From contig NW_002476559.1 in the NCBI RefSeq assembly GCF_000189635.1, positions 62,001-126,000 on the forward strand: a DNA stretch of 64,000 bases, written 5' to 3'. Every line of letters begins with the position of its first letter. The stretch's first letter is position 1. Shown in pieces: positions 14,001 to 26,305 of the stretch. Made by a program: the position numbers and the translations under genes. This stretch comes from Tetrahymena thermophila SB210 (taxonomy: Eukaryota > Ciliophora > Oligohymenophorea > Hymenostomatida > Tetrahymenidae). Under the pieces are notes generated by a model. The model was not told the DNA's origin. It saw nothing but the letters and a program-made list of their open reading frames with translations, and made no database searches.

Positions 14001-14433
14001 CAATTTTTTTATCTCTGATGTCTTTCAATTAAACCTTTTAAGCATATTATTCATTAATAAATTTTATTTACTATTCTTTGGTCAAATTTAACTCTATCTC
14101 TTCAATATCAAAGAATTGAAATGTCTGAATCAAATAGACGAAATCAATCTCTTAGAGCATACGACCATTACTTACAGGGTTTTTAAATTCGTTTGCATCT
14201 CCATCTGATAAATGAAATATGCATCTGTTAATTTTTATTGACCTTAAGCTTTTTAAATTCCATTTAATTATTTTTTTAAGTGCAAAAATATTTATATTGC
14301 AGAATTCAAACTAGATGTTCGTGTAGTAATTTTCAATAAGCAAGATGTTTTCCTTTAGCTCAGGGTTATCTGAAAGCACCTAATACTACTATTCTATAAT
14401 TCTTTTACTAAAATTTTCTACTAAATCTGACAT
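5080..14433 (-). CDS. Gene A: giant LRR protein with C-terminal multi-pass membrane module
   Basis: Four exons were assembled: 14433-13847, 13583-12675, 12265-7857 and 7547-5080. They sum to 8373 nt, 2790 aa plus TGA. The N-terminal 195 residues (exon 1) carry a module with FALKKIIKWNLKSL and FHLSDGDANEF. A second globular region (to about residue 500, with QDLIWGD) leads into irregular LRRs, about residues 670-1900, of the pattern L..vdfs.iS..LeeldLS.N...d..fln.if. After the last intron comes a membrane module with about six hydrophobic segments (residues about 2270-2520), including SYIMYGVYGLLTFIIEA, and the motif RIDKLYQICNLVQFQAVAEV. The tail is hydrophilic, Gln/His-rich. Closest relative in the window is gene B, with the first and last introns shared in place and phase. 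LRRs usually bind proteins; ligand and membrane are unknown. I do not recognise the membrane module. An upstream start cannot be excluded. Confidence 0.85.
7548..7856 (-). other. Third intron of gene A, carrying an inverted repeat
   Basis: The donor GTAATAAA and acceptor TTTTATAG join exons in phase 1 (AGA codon split a|ga). The equivalent intron in gene B is 30513-30575, with the same position and phase but only 63 nt. The extra length in gene A includes a pair of inverted 9-mers (7673-7730). Confidence 0.8.
7673..7730. repeat. Inverted repeat inside a gene A intron
   Basis: Perfect 9-bp arms AAAACCTCG (7673-7681) and CGAGGTTTT (7722-7730) are separated by 40 bp. The interior is less A+T-biased than the surrounding intron (it contains GTGGGTTGCGAG). 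It could be a hairpin in the pre-mRNA or the remains of a very short inverted-repeat element. No target-site duplication was established. Confidence 0.6.
12266..12674 (-). other. Second intron of gene A (409 nt, absent from gene B)
   Basis: Donor GTAAAATT and acceptor GAAAAAG split a Lys codon (aa|g), restoring LFK-YW..VKK against LFKHWEILLK of gene B, where this position is uninterrupted. The length of 409 nt is what brings the gene A exons to a whole number of codons. The intron contains a 32-bp tandem repeat. Confidence 0.8.
12468..12548. repeat. 32-bp tandem repeat, about 2.5 copies
   Basis: Units at 12468-12499 and 12500-12531 differ at two bases, and a partial third copy runs from 12532 to about 12548. 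The unit begins GATTAATTgAGTGAGTAATT. It lies wholly within the second intron of gene A and has no coding role. Confidence 0.85.
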
Positions 14434-15793
14434 TAGTAATGCTTTCCTCACAATATTTATTTCATTTACTTTTACTCCTCTTTGTAAATCTACTTTTTAT
14501 GTCTGCCTTTAATTCAACATATAAATTGAAAATTGTAAAGCCCTACTAAATTTGTTTATTTAAAATTGTTATATTTATTAATACTATATTACTCCATAAA
14601 TCAATTAAGTTATTTAAAATAACTAGGTTTTTAATATATATATTCCAAGAGTTCAATATGATATTAATAATTGCTAACCGAATTACATAAATATCTAAAT
14701 CATTTAAGGATCTATGAATGGATTTATTTTTTTTCACAAACAAAGCTATAACAATTAATTTACTTCACATATTTTCTTAATTGCCATAAATATAAACTAT
14801 AAAATTTAATACCTTTCACAATTAACCAAAAATTTATTTTCTTCATTTTTAAAGGCAGATCTGTGTTTTTACTTCTTGATAACATAAATAAATAAATAAT
14901 TAATATCTATGAATTTAAATATAACAAAATCTTTTTCTATAATTGAAGATAATAAATTTGATTATTCTGACATGTATTTATTAGTGTGTGTATATTTTTA
15001 AAACTGATTTCAGATATAAAATTAAAAAAATGATTTTAGTAAGAAAAAGTATAATAAATATTAAGAAAGAAAAAATATATTATTACTTAATCCCATGATT
15101 TAAATTTTATTAAAAAAATATATTGTAATATAAATTCATTAAAATATTCAAAATAGCTTTATTAAGATATACATACTGCTGTTCTATAAAATGATTAAAA
15201 CAAATACTTTTCTAAAAATACTATGTTTTTATTTAAAATTTATCTGAAAAATTTTTTTTAAATTGTATTTTCCTTTAATTTAATTCTAATTTATCTTATA
15301 TAAACTCTCTTATCATATTTTTGAAGAATTTTTTTTCAATGTTTGAATTATTATTATTTAAAGTAGAGTTAAATAAGAATTATTTAAAACACAATTTTAA
15401 TCTTAAGTTTTAAGAAATAAATATATTATTAAAAATAAATGAAATAATTTATGTGTTCATAGCATAATGTTAGAATTTAGTGAAAGGAAATAAATCAATG
15501 ACTTAACATGTGAATAGTAGTAGAAATTGAAAAGAAAAAGCCAAAAAATTGCATATTTTTGTAATAATAGATATGAAAATTTATGTGAAATAGATAGTGG
15601 TTAATACATAATAAATTGACCTCACATAGTAATTAGATGGGATCTACAAATATTTTATTTTGATTGATTAGATATTTTTGATCATTAAATTAAGATACAC
15701 AAAATTTGATTTTTTATAGTAATTAATTTTAAAAATTTACATAAATTTATATTATAAAAAGAGAGTGTGAAATTTAGTAATTAGCAAGTTAAA
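14434..15793. other. Divergent intergenic region between gene A and the sugar transporter
   Basis: About 1.36 kb of A+T-rich DNA between two 5' ends. The gene A frame stays open for some codons upstream of its chosen ATG, so a little of this could still be coding. No RNA gene or defined regulatory motif was seen. Confidence 0.6.
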
Positions 15794-17597
15794 ATGGATT
15801 AAGAAATCAATAAAAAGCATGTACTTCTTTTGATAGGCAATATATGCTTAGGTAGTTTATATTTCGGATATAATATGGGTGTTTACAACACTCTTTCGAC
15901 AGGTAAAGCTTAGATTTATTTAGAATATATGTTAATGCTTTATTTTAACATTATAGTTATGGTTTACTTGAATGGATGGAAAGGCGGATTTGAGGAGACT
16001 TTATACCCAACTCTCATAACAATTTCTGCTTCTGTAGGTTGTATTGTATCTTCTCCTTTGGGTGTGTAAGCTCTTCAATATACTTAAGGAAACTTAAGAA
16101 AGGCTTGCATTTATTTAGATTTAATAGGAATTGCTAGTGTTTTGTTTTAAATTTTAGATTCTAGCTTCATATTTTTACTTTTAGGTAGATTTGTTTCAGG
16201 ATTAGTTATTGGCTTGAATTGTTCTTACATATCCACATATATTACTGAATTTTCTCCTGTTTCAATGAGAGGTATTACAGGTTGTATGAACTAAATATTC
16301 ATTTGTAGTGGTCTCTTTTTAAGTTTTTTTATTGGAGCATTTTTGCCAAGCAAATAAGATCTCGCTTAAATGGAATCCTATACTGATTAAGTAAATAAAA
16401 AAAGAAATTTTATTCAAAATTTCAAAATAAAATTCAGAATTTTAAAGAATCATTTTACTAAAAATAAAATATTTATTTATTTATTTGACAATTCATAAAA
16501 AATGTTATTATTAATTTTTAATTTAATTAAAAAGTCATAATGGAGATTCAATTTAGGTTATTCTATAATTTTCGGTATAGCTAGAGCTTATTTTTTATCT
16601 ACAACTTTTAGTTATGATACTCCTAGCTACATGCATAAGAATGGAAATATTGCTGACTTAAAAGCAGCTCTCTAAGCAATTTATACTAGATAAGAAGATG
16701 TTAAGAATATTATTAAATAGTTAGATGATGCTTAAGATGAAATAAACAAACCAGTTTCAAAGCATTTTGATACTCCTGTCACTGAATTAGGATAGAATCC
16801 TATCCCATTTGATAATAGAAATACAAAGTCTTACAAAAGAAGATTTTATCTTGGTTTGTTTTTCTCCATATCCAATCAATTAACTGGAATTAATGCTGTT
16901 ATGTTTTACTCCAATAAGATATTTGAAGATTCTCATTAAGAAGCTTATGCAGGCATTTTCACTAGCTTTTTAGGTATAGTTTTAATATTATCAACAGTGT
17001 ATGGTGCTATAATCAGTGAAAAGTATGGTAGAAGATAAATGATCATGAAAGGTAGCTTTTTGTTTTGTAACTTATGTATATATATTTTTTTAATTGTTTA
17101 AAAAAAGGTGTAAGTGCAATGACTGGATGCCTTTTCTTAATGTCATACTTTAGCTCTTCAGATAATTTTGTACTTAGTTTTGGATCTATTTGTGCTTATC
17201 TTTTCTTGTAATTTTTTAATTTATATAAAGCGTATTAATATCATATCTTACTTTTAATAGCTTCTCTATTAGTTAGGGACCTCTTGTTTGGGCTTACTAA
17301 GCAGAAATTCTTGATTAAGTTGGACTCTCTATCAGTACTTGTGTTATATGGATCTTTACTTTGCTCGTGGGTTTAGTTTTCCCTTATTTAGTTTTAGGTT
17401 TTGGAGTAGGAGGAGCATTTATTTTCTTTGCTTTCTGCTCACTTACATCTCTATTTTATTTTAATAAAGAATTAATAGAAACTAAAGGCAAAACAAAAGA
17501 GTAAATTGCATTAGAATTTGAAGGTATTACTGCAGATTAAGCAGTAAGAAGAGCTAAAAAAATGGAAAAACCTTTACTTGATGATAATTAATTGTGA
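15794..17597 (+). CDS. MFS sugar transporter (sugar porter family)
   Basis: A membrane carrier that moves hexose or a related sugar. Four exons (15794-16390, 16535-17075, 17108-17207, 17261-17597) sum to 1575 nt, 524 aa, the normal size for a 12-helix sugar porter. Family hallmarks seen in order: LLGRFVSGLVIGLN and SPVSMRG after the sixth-helix half, NQLTGINAVMFYS in the second half (helix 7), EKYGRRQ between helices, GPLVWAYQAEIL (helix 10 region) and ELIETKGKT at the C-terminal end. The central loop is charged and Gln-rich. Introns of 144, 32 and 53 nt were placed by phase; the 32-nt one is very short but needed to restore CVSAMTG. The substrate and the membrane (plasma or vacuolar) cannot be told from sequence. 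It is the only plus-strand gene between 5 and 37 kb. Confidence 0.9.
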
Positions 17598-18618
17598 TTT
17601 AAAATATTTGTTTGTCTGTCTTTACTAATTTATTAAATTAATTAATTTTGTAGATTAATAAAATTTAAATAATAAATTCAAAATAAAAGCAAATTATTAT
17701 TTTTTAATTTATATTATTAAATTATTTTCAAGATATTTTTATAACAGACAGAATTATTAAATAAAAATATCCTTGACAAAAAGATATTAATTAATATGTT
17801 CAAACCATGAAAAATTTTAAAAATGTCATTTTGATGAATAATTAATTTCGATAAAATATAAAGTGTCTATTTTGGAGTAAATAAAGAAAATTAATAAGAG
17901 TAAAATTAATTTCTCTAAGTTTTAAAACTGATAGTTATTGCTATCAAAATACACAAACACCTACTTCTATATGACATTTTTTCAAATAAACTGCAATTGA
18001 AAAATAAAAACTTTTATTTTAGTCAATTGTATAAGAAAAAAATTATTTAATATTAATGTTCAAGCTTATAATAAAACTCTAATTGTTACATAAAAAATTT
18101 TTTTTATTCTACTTATATTTTTTACTTATTTTCTTGAATTTTCTTTATTTTATGATTGCTCAAAATCAATAAGAATAAAATAAATCAGACTTTTATAAAT
18201 TAAATTAAAAAAAAATGATAATTCGTAAATTTTTAATTTTTTATCTCAATCATAAGAGAAAGTTTTAGACTTGTAAAGAACTAATAATTTTGGAACTCGA
18301 TTATATCAAGTTTTTTAAATTATAAATGAATTTAAAAAATATTTCTTATTTTTCTTATGGAAGTTAAAAAAATTGGAGGTAAAGTATTAAAGTTTAAGGT
18401 TGACTCTCAAATTTTAAAGCATATAAATAAACTTCTTATTTTAACCTTACATGTATTGAAAGAACCTTAAAAAATATTTGATTTTCCTTGTTATTTTATT
18501 TTCATAAAAAGAAAGAATATTTAAAAAAAAATATAGATTTAATAAAAAAAAACAAACATCATTTAAAATTAATAATAACTTTTAAATATAAATATTTATG
18601 TTATTTTATTTATTTATT
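17598..18618. other. Convergent intergenic region (3' ends of transporter and channel C)
   Basis: About 1 kb of A+T-rich sequence between two stop codons. A hydrophobic plus-strand reading near 18488-18709 overlaps the start of channel C's C-terminal exon and has no family features. Nothing else was seen. Confidence 0.6.
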
Positions 18619-21600
18619 TCAAATAATTTTTTTATTTCTCTTAGAATTCCTAATTTTCTTTTTAATGTATCTATTATACCTGAATATCTGCAGTTTTAAA
18701 TTTCCTTGAGAATAGTAGAATTTGAAATTTTGTGGCTTTTCAAAATTATAATCATAAAAGTTGTTCTATGGTATGGAGTTATTATTGCAGTTATTTAAAT
18801 AGATTTAATTTTGCACATCTTGCTCATTTATAGTTTCTTATTTGTTAATTTTACTGTTACTTTTTTTAATTGTTGGGGTTAAACTGCTTTGATTTTCATT
18901 TTATTGTAATTTAGATTCCTCAACAGATGAAATTTAACCATGAAAATTTGTCCTTAAACTGCTACTGCTTTTTAGGTAGTTTCTCATATAACTTTTTTTT
19001 CTCGAAAGCTCACCTTCATATGCCCCTTATAAAATATCTCTTGAATTTTTTCTAATCATTTCTTACTATCGTTTTATACTTCTCTAACTATCACCATTGC
19101 TTATTTCATATGAGTGCTAAAGCTCTGAGCGAAGTGAATTAAACTAGCTCTTCTAGTAATCGTTTACCTAAGCTAGTGAATGTTCCTAGATTTTAGAAAT
19201 ATAAAGTATTTTAGAGAAATAAATAAAAATTTACCTCTAAATCGCTTAAACTCTTTTAATTTTTTGTGGTATTTGAGTATCTATGAATTTTAATGCTCGA
19301 ATCCAATTAAACTTAAACTTAATCGTATTTACATTTTTAAAAAGAATTATCTTCCTAAGAATTATTTTTATTGATATCTTGGCTTTCGTTAGTTAGTGAT
19401 TGATTGATTTGGCTTTTAACAAATTCATCCTCTTCATCAGAAAAAAACTGAGCTTCAAGTTTTTAGTATGTTGAAATACTCTAATTTAAAATTTTAATAT
19501 TATTTATTAAAACTTTAATATCCTTTTAAGTATCTCTCATGTTATTTAGACTATTTATTTTCTTTTCTTTTCTTCTACTAAATTTGAGTCTTTTTTATTT
19601 TTGATTATACAGCTTAGCAGTCTTAAAAATGAAAGGTTCTCTATCAAGGCTAATAAGTGGACACTAAAGTTAAAAATGATTTTATTTTCTACAAATTGAG
19701 CAATTATAATTTTTTATAATATCTGAAAAATCTAATTATAATTTTATTTTATCATTTATTTAGCAGAATATTTCATAATCCATTTCGTTTGATTTTATTA
19801 TTTCAATAAAATTATTTCTCTATATCCTTAAAACCTTTGTAAACCCACTAGATCTGATACAAGGTGTTTGCTGAAGGCCAGTAAAAAAATTAATTTCTCC
19901 TACTATATCTCCTTTTTTTACTTTGTTTAAGGGCGTTTATAAACACTGTTCTTTGTAAAAACTACCAATTAATTCAACTAGATATTTAATTAAATAAAAA
20001 ATTATTTAATCTTATAAAAAATAATAAAATCTTTTATTTTATCTCTTACAAAAAATTCTAATTTTTTTTATTTTTATTTTATTAAATATATTTAAAATTT
20101 TTTTAAATATTCTATTCATTTTTAATTTTATCAAAAATATATCTTTTACTGTTTATAGTGTGAATATCTTAAATAAAAATAATTTGATTTGAAATAAGGT
20201 ATTTTTGATTTAGATATTTAATAGATTGGATTTTAAGTCAAATTATGCAAAGTTTATTTTATTTTGGAAAAAAACTACTTTAAATAACTTAGATTTGAAA
20301 AATAAATGTAGCAAAAAAATTACTTTATCCAGAAATAATGTAAAACATAGATCCATCATATTATTCATCTGAATTAATTATTACTTGATTTGGCATGTAA
20401 TATTCTTCTTTAACTCTTAGCGATAACTCTTCAATCGATTTTAAGCTAAAGTTATTTTTCAAGCATTGAATTTTGTTTAATATTTGTATATTTTATTCTT
20501 TCAAAACAGATTTTTGAAGATCTAATGAAATCTTTCCTAAAATTTTGAAATTTTCCTCTGAGATTTTTTAATAGTTCTTTCGATAGTAGTTTTGTAAACT
20601 GAAATTAACTTATTATTACAAGGTCCTTGATTAATTTTTATAGAAGTCGTCATAAAAAAAAATAAATAAAAAAATTAATTCACTTAGATATGTTCCTTTT
20701 CCTCATATATTGATTGATGATGCTCAAATCACTTTTTACTGCTGAGTTTTATTGGTCTATCTCAGAAAGTATAATACCTATTGCATTCAAAAAATATCCA
20801 AAGATTATTGTTGTAAAGAGCATAATGAAACATGTAAAATAAGCTTCTGATGCTGTTTTTATTTGATTTGAGCCTGTTGTCATCAAAGTTAGAGACCAAT
20901 ATAATGACCAAATGTAATTTCTCCACCAAATTAAATCTTATATTGCTAAATCTTCTTACCAAGTTTGCTATTCTCCAAAATAGTCTGCTTGAATCGATTG
21001 TAGTGCTTTCCATAAACAACTTACCACATGGGCTATTAGAAAGAGCTGCATTATTAAATAAAATAGTTAAATGATATAATGCCTTTTTAGAATCATACAA
21101 AGTCTTTATTAAATATCCTAAAGATCATTCAATACATTATATGCTTTCATTAAAACAACTACCTCAAAGTATAATTTGTGATGCTAAAATGATAAGGATA
21201 TAAAACTTGTGACTAAAGGAATTACATCTGAAAAAGATTGCTGTTTTATGTAATATTTGAGTAATTGTTTTCGTTGATCTATTTAATTAATTATTTTTTA
21301 TGGATGCATATTTAATTTAAATAAAATCTCTATTATCCACAAAGGAATAATTAGTCTTAGCGCTACTTCTAATTATTAGCTTTAATCTGAAAAGACTAGA
21401 AAAAGGGAATATGTATATAGAAATAAGCAGTTAATAATAGAAAAGAATATCTTGATGAATAGTCCTACTATGCTGAAGTTGGTTATTATTGGGAAACTGT
21501 ATTTTCCTATCAGCTTTTCAAGACTAGGTAAATAATTTACTATCAACTATTAGTAATACTAAATTTAATTTTAACGAGTACCATCACTCAAGTCTTCAAT

Positions 21601-22242
21601 ATGAGTTCTTATGTCCTAATTAAGTAATGATGTTCTGCCACTTAGTGTGTACTTTTAGTGAAAATATGAGATTTTCTATTTAATTTTTGTTAGTAATTTC
21701 ATATTAACAATACTGTTTTTTCTTACTAATTTTTCTCTCTTCATGCTTAAGCCTACTTTCACTCTAGCTTTGCTTGATTTTTGGCACAATTAGCTCTTTT
21801 CTTTGCTTTCTTAATACTAGCTGCTCCTATATTCTACTGATTGTTTTTTAATATAAGAAGAGTTATCTATTTAAAAATCGGATTTTATATGTTTCAAGTC
21901 AGAATTTGATATATTAATAATATTATTTTAAGTTCCCGTGACATTTAAATGGTTATATTTCTACTTTTGAGAGTATTCCAATTTATCCAGGCAATTTACT
22001 GATTTATTTTAACTGCATATTTCCTATTACTTGCAATGTATATTAAAATCCCCATAATTCTACTATTATTTCTCATCTATAAATGAAGAAAAAGACTAAG
22101 TAAGCTTCATTCTTTAACTATCGCTCCAACATGAGCTTTCATCTAATTTATTTAAAACGCTAAGCTTTATATCGCAGAGTTAATTTTAATTTTTAAGCTA
22201 TTGCTTTTATTTATCATGTAATTTCAGTTGATTTTCTTCCAT
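18619..22242 (-). CDS. Channel C: cyclic-nucleotide-binding cation channel, non-canonical pore
   Basis: Four exons (22242-20684, 20625-20324, 19977-19235, 19185-18619) give 1056 aa. The N-terminal about 270 residues are polar. A six-helix channel core follows, with LFLIAHVVSCLWKAL as S5 and WRNYIWSLYWSLTLMTTGSN as pore helix and filter, then S6 FIMLFTTIIFGYFLNAIG. The C-linker (YMRKRNISK.. to ..LQKSVLKEQN) leads into a cyclic-nucleotide-binding fold: YIISGQ, then GDIVGEINFFTG. A Cys/His patch (NCSIC..H..CP) and a polar tail end the protein. This order matches the large ciliate channel family related to CNG/EAG channels. The filter reads MTTGSN where potassium channels have TxGYG, so selectivity is unclear. 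Start is the first ATG of an uninterrupted 5' exon. Tandem paralogue of channel D; both have an intron at NIS|. Confidence 0.88.
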
Positions 22243-22826
22243 CACTTTTAAAAATTAAACTATTTACTCTTTATTATTGATTATTCTTAATTTATTTAAG
22301 AGCTTTTGTATTTCAATTAATAATTTATATTTGATTAATAGGTTTATTAAAAGTGAACCAAACATTTTAATAATAAATAAATTGATTATTTTTTTATAAA
22401 CAAAGTAACTATTTAAATCTAAATAAGTGTTTTAATAAAAATTATTATTTTCATTCAAAATTTAATGTTAAATCATTATTGCACATCTATCTCTTGTCCA
22501 TGTTTTGAAACAAAAGATTTACTTATATTTTATACTAAATGTATAGCTCATATATTAAATTAAAAAATATAAACATATATATTTTAAAGAAAAATAAATA
22601 CAGAATTTTATTTTACATAATTATTAAAGATAGATGTATCAAAATCATTTATTGATAAAACATAAAACTTATTAATTAATTAAAGGTATTTAAATAAAAA
22701 ATGTATTTTTCATCTTCAAAAATTAAAAGAAGTTTAAATGCTAATATTTTATTTAATTTAAGACTTATTGGGTAAGGATTTACAGTAAGTAATATAAATA
22801 TATAAATAAAGAAAGTAATTCCATAA
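22243..22826. other. Spacer between tandem channels C and D
   Basis: A 584-bp A+T-rich gap between the TGA of D and the ATG of C, both on the minus strand. It must hold the 3' end of D and the promoter of C. No motif is recognisable. Confidence 0.6.
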
Positions 22827-25800
22827 TCAATTCTTTAAAATTTACAATTGCAATTTTTGATTTTTAAGATTTCTTTTATTTAATAGATTTGTCTTTAATA
22901 TTTAATCCTTGTAATTTCCATATTTAAAGTAAAACTTAAAATTCTCCATAAAATCAAAGTCTTTCAGCTGAATGAAATCTATACATTAATTTGAACTATT
23001 TTACATTAATAAATTTATTTGGTTAATTTTATTTTTTTATTCCACCTAGCTCTCATCCTCGATAAGATACTCAGTATTTTATTAAAAGACTCTCAAACTA
23101 AAAGGATTTTCAAATTTTTATGCTTCTAAGATTGGACCTTTGATTTTTGAATTATTTCTCTTTAAATTGTGCTTTTTTATGAAAATATTATTTAATAGCT
23201 TTTGATAAGCCAAATCATTTTCGTATTGATCAAAGTTGTTGTTAATATCAGAATATATTAAAGGATTTGAGTTTTCTTAGCTTTCTTTGATAAAGGATTT
23301 CGTATGCTCAGAATTTAATCTCTAACTGTCCTATCCTGTCTAGTTTTTGCTAAAAATCGTTATATTCTCATTACTTCCCTTTTAGATATGTTTTAGTGTC
23401 TCTGTATTCTTTATGAATACATAAATAATTTAGTTAATTTAAGAATATGTTAAATAATAAAGTAATATTTTAATTAAAATTTGTATGATAATAAAATAAT
23501 ATACTTCTATTTCATTAAACAAAGAAGGCTTTAGTTGAATTTAGCTTTAATCACCTGCTGTAATATTATCTTGAATATATAAACTTTTTGTTTTAACCGA
23601 ATACTATTCAGTTTCTTACTAATCTAGTGAATTTTTTATTGTTTCAGTTTATAGGGTTTTTTAAATAGAAACAGAATTCATGGGGTGCAAAAGGTCATAC
23701 TCAGAAGGAGAATACTCTTAGCATTCTATACTTGATTAAGAATATTTTTCTATTCCCACTTAATTATTACTTTCATTTCCTGTGTCATAAAGTTTTGTTT
23801 ACTCTTTTCTAATTTGAGTTGATATTTACTTAAGAAACTTTTATAAAAAAAGTGCCTTTGAATATTTTCCAGGTTTCCTTTCTTTTTTGACTCTTTAACA
23901 AGTAGAATTTTATTGTATCTTTGATCTCTATTAAGCTTACTGCTTGTTAAAGTGTACATACTGACAATTTTTTAAGGTGTGATTCTATGAATTACAGCAT
24001 TAACAAAATAATTTTAGGTTTCTAAAATCCTAATTATAAAGTAATTTATCTTTTATGCAATTAAAAACTTCAAAATCCTAGCTGTTATTTTGTAAAATTT
24101 TTAAAAACTAATTTCTTTCTAGCTTAATTGCATTGCAAAACGAAGATGCTTTCAAATGAAAAGATTGAGGTTCTCCTGTAAAAAAATTAATTTCTCCAAA
24201 AAGTTGACTTTCATATGATAATTAATTATTTTTATTTGAAAACTATTGATCAATAGATTCAACAACTTAAACTTTATTTAAAAATAAAACAAATAATTTA
24301 TTTTTCACAGTAAGAAAAATTTGAATACCTTTTCCACTTATGATGTAAACTAGATATACAGCTGAGTTTTCTTTCTAACAAATGATTTAATTTGGAGAAT
24401 ACACTTCTTCTTAGAAGCACTATGCTAACTGATCCATTAAATTTTAGCTAAAATTATTTGCTAAAAATTCTATTTTGTTTAGAATTTATAAGTTTTATTC
24501 AATTTATAGTGAATTTTATAGATCAACAGATAATTTTTTAAGGACCTTGTTCTTTTCTTCTAATTCTTATTTATAATTTCTTTCACAATATCTTTCTAAA
24601 TCATTTATCACCTTTCCTTGTAATTTACTAATAAATTTTAAAAATTAACAAAAATAAAATTATTCAATATTTCTATATAAAATAACTCAATTAATCTAAA
24701 TGTTATTAAATACTTTTTTTAAATTAAAAATAATGGAAATAGATTATAAGTAGTTAGTTTTAGAAAAATATTTGTCTTTAATTATTACTTAGAAATGTTA
24801 TTTGAGGCCATAAACTTATTTATGATACATGTTTCTTTTATTTATTATTATTAATTCTTATAAATTGTTGTTACCAACATTTTGAAAGAGTAAAAATAAT
24901 AACCTAAGAAAAATATAACAAATAATAAAGCAAACACAGTAAAAGTTGCTTCGTAGATGTTAGTTGCATAGTCAGATATTGTAGTCATTTTACAGAAAGC
25001 CCAATAGAGAGACCAAACATAATTATGAAACCAATCAATATTTTTATCTTGTACTAAATCAAACCAGGTTTTATCTATTTTAAAATAGCTTTATTATATC
25101 CTATATAAAGAAAACCATAAGCATGAGATGATATGTCCTATTAAAAACATTTAAAATAGCAAACAACAAATTTATATTTTTAAATAACTCTATTAGTACT
25201 AAAACTGCATAATTTTCTAAATCATATTTAAGTCTCTGTTGACGTTGATAGATTTTAAAAAAACCAATAAGTACACAAATATTTTTTAGATTAGACCCAT
25301 TTAAGAAAAATCTACAAGGATCAGAGGTAATATATCATAAATCATTCTTTATCTTATATATGAATAAAATATAGACATTCTATTAATATTTTAATCATAT
25401 AGTTAGTGAGGGATTGAGTTTAAATGAATTATTATTTCATTTATCCAAAAAATTCTCAGAAACGAGTAGAAGTATTCACTATAATCTTAGAAAGCTTCAT
25501 AAAAGTAATTTAAGCTGAGCAAATACAAGCTTAAGCAATTGATTAAAACAAGAACTACAACAATAGATTTACCTAAACTAGATTATGAGTCTAAAAGAGG
25601 TAAATTTTAAAAGCAATTCTAATATTTAATCAAATTTTTATGAAAATTGCTTTTTGGTAATTTTTTGGTTTATATTGATGGCTTAAAGCAATCACTATTA
25701 TCACTTACTAATTTTCTTATTCTACTATTCAATAGTAATGTTTTACCACTTATTGTGTATTTTTTATAAAATTAGCTAATAAAAAACTTTATTTTTTTGG

Positions 25801-26305
25801 CAACTGAAGCCTTTAGAGGGGGAGAAGAACCTAATTTGAGCAATTACAGATCATTTTATTGAGGAATATTCATTTAAGGATCATTTGAAGATTTTATGTT
25901 TGCTACATGTTCCTAATTTTTCATTTTATTAATTTATAAGCAAGAAAAGATTGTTTATGACCTTGGAGAAAAGTTGTTGAGTGTTTCTTCGATATAAGAA
26001 TTAGAGACATGTAAATCCTCATTAGCTATTTGTTAATTTATTTGGTTAAAATTTTCACCCTAATTCTTCTTATTCATGATATTTTATTCTGAGCTTATTT
26101 TATTTATTTTACTATCTTGTTAAAATATTGCAGTTTATGAATCTTTATTTTTAGAATTTAAGCTTGGAATTTTTCTTATTGTTTCGACGCATTAAGAAAT
26201 TTCGTCTTCTTATTTCATTTTCTGTTTTTAGAGCTCTACATTTTAACTAAAATATTGCTTTATTTTGCTTTACCTGTTTTTAGAATTCTAAATAATCTGA
26301 TCCAT
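22827..26305 (-). CDS. Channel D: cyclic-nucleotide-binding channel with degenerate pore
   Basis: Three exons (26305-24789, 24627-23505, 23408-22827) give 1073 aa. A polar N-terminus of about 220 residues precedes KYTISGKTLLL, aligned with KYTLSGRTSLL of channel C. S5 is FLIGHIISCLWFSLY; the pore helix is NYVWSLYWAFCKMTTISDY, with no Gly in the filter position; S6 follows. The C-linker crosses an intron at NIS|NKLQGKVINDLERYC, the same place and phase as in C. The nucleotide-binding fold shows VYIISGKGIQIFLT and FGEINFFTGE. A Cys/His patch (CQCCNSQNH..NC) and a long polar tail close the protein. The pore suggests altered selectivity or a non-conducting subunit, possibly partnering with C; that is inference. 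The outer S4 positions show few basic residues, so strong voltage gating is unlikely. Confidence 0.87.

Noticed and set aside
13847..14433. A separate small gene upstream of gene A
   Set aside because: The phase-2 GTAAAC donor and the matching arrangement in gene B show it is exon 1 of the larger gene.
18488..18709. Short hydrophobic plus-strand protein
   Set aside because: It is Phe/Leu/Lys-rich translation of A+T-rich DNA that overlaps the end of channel C; no family features.
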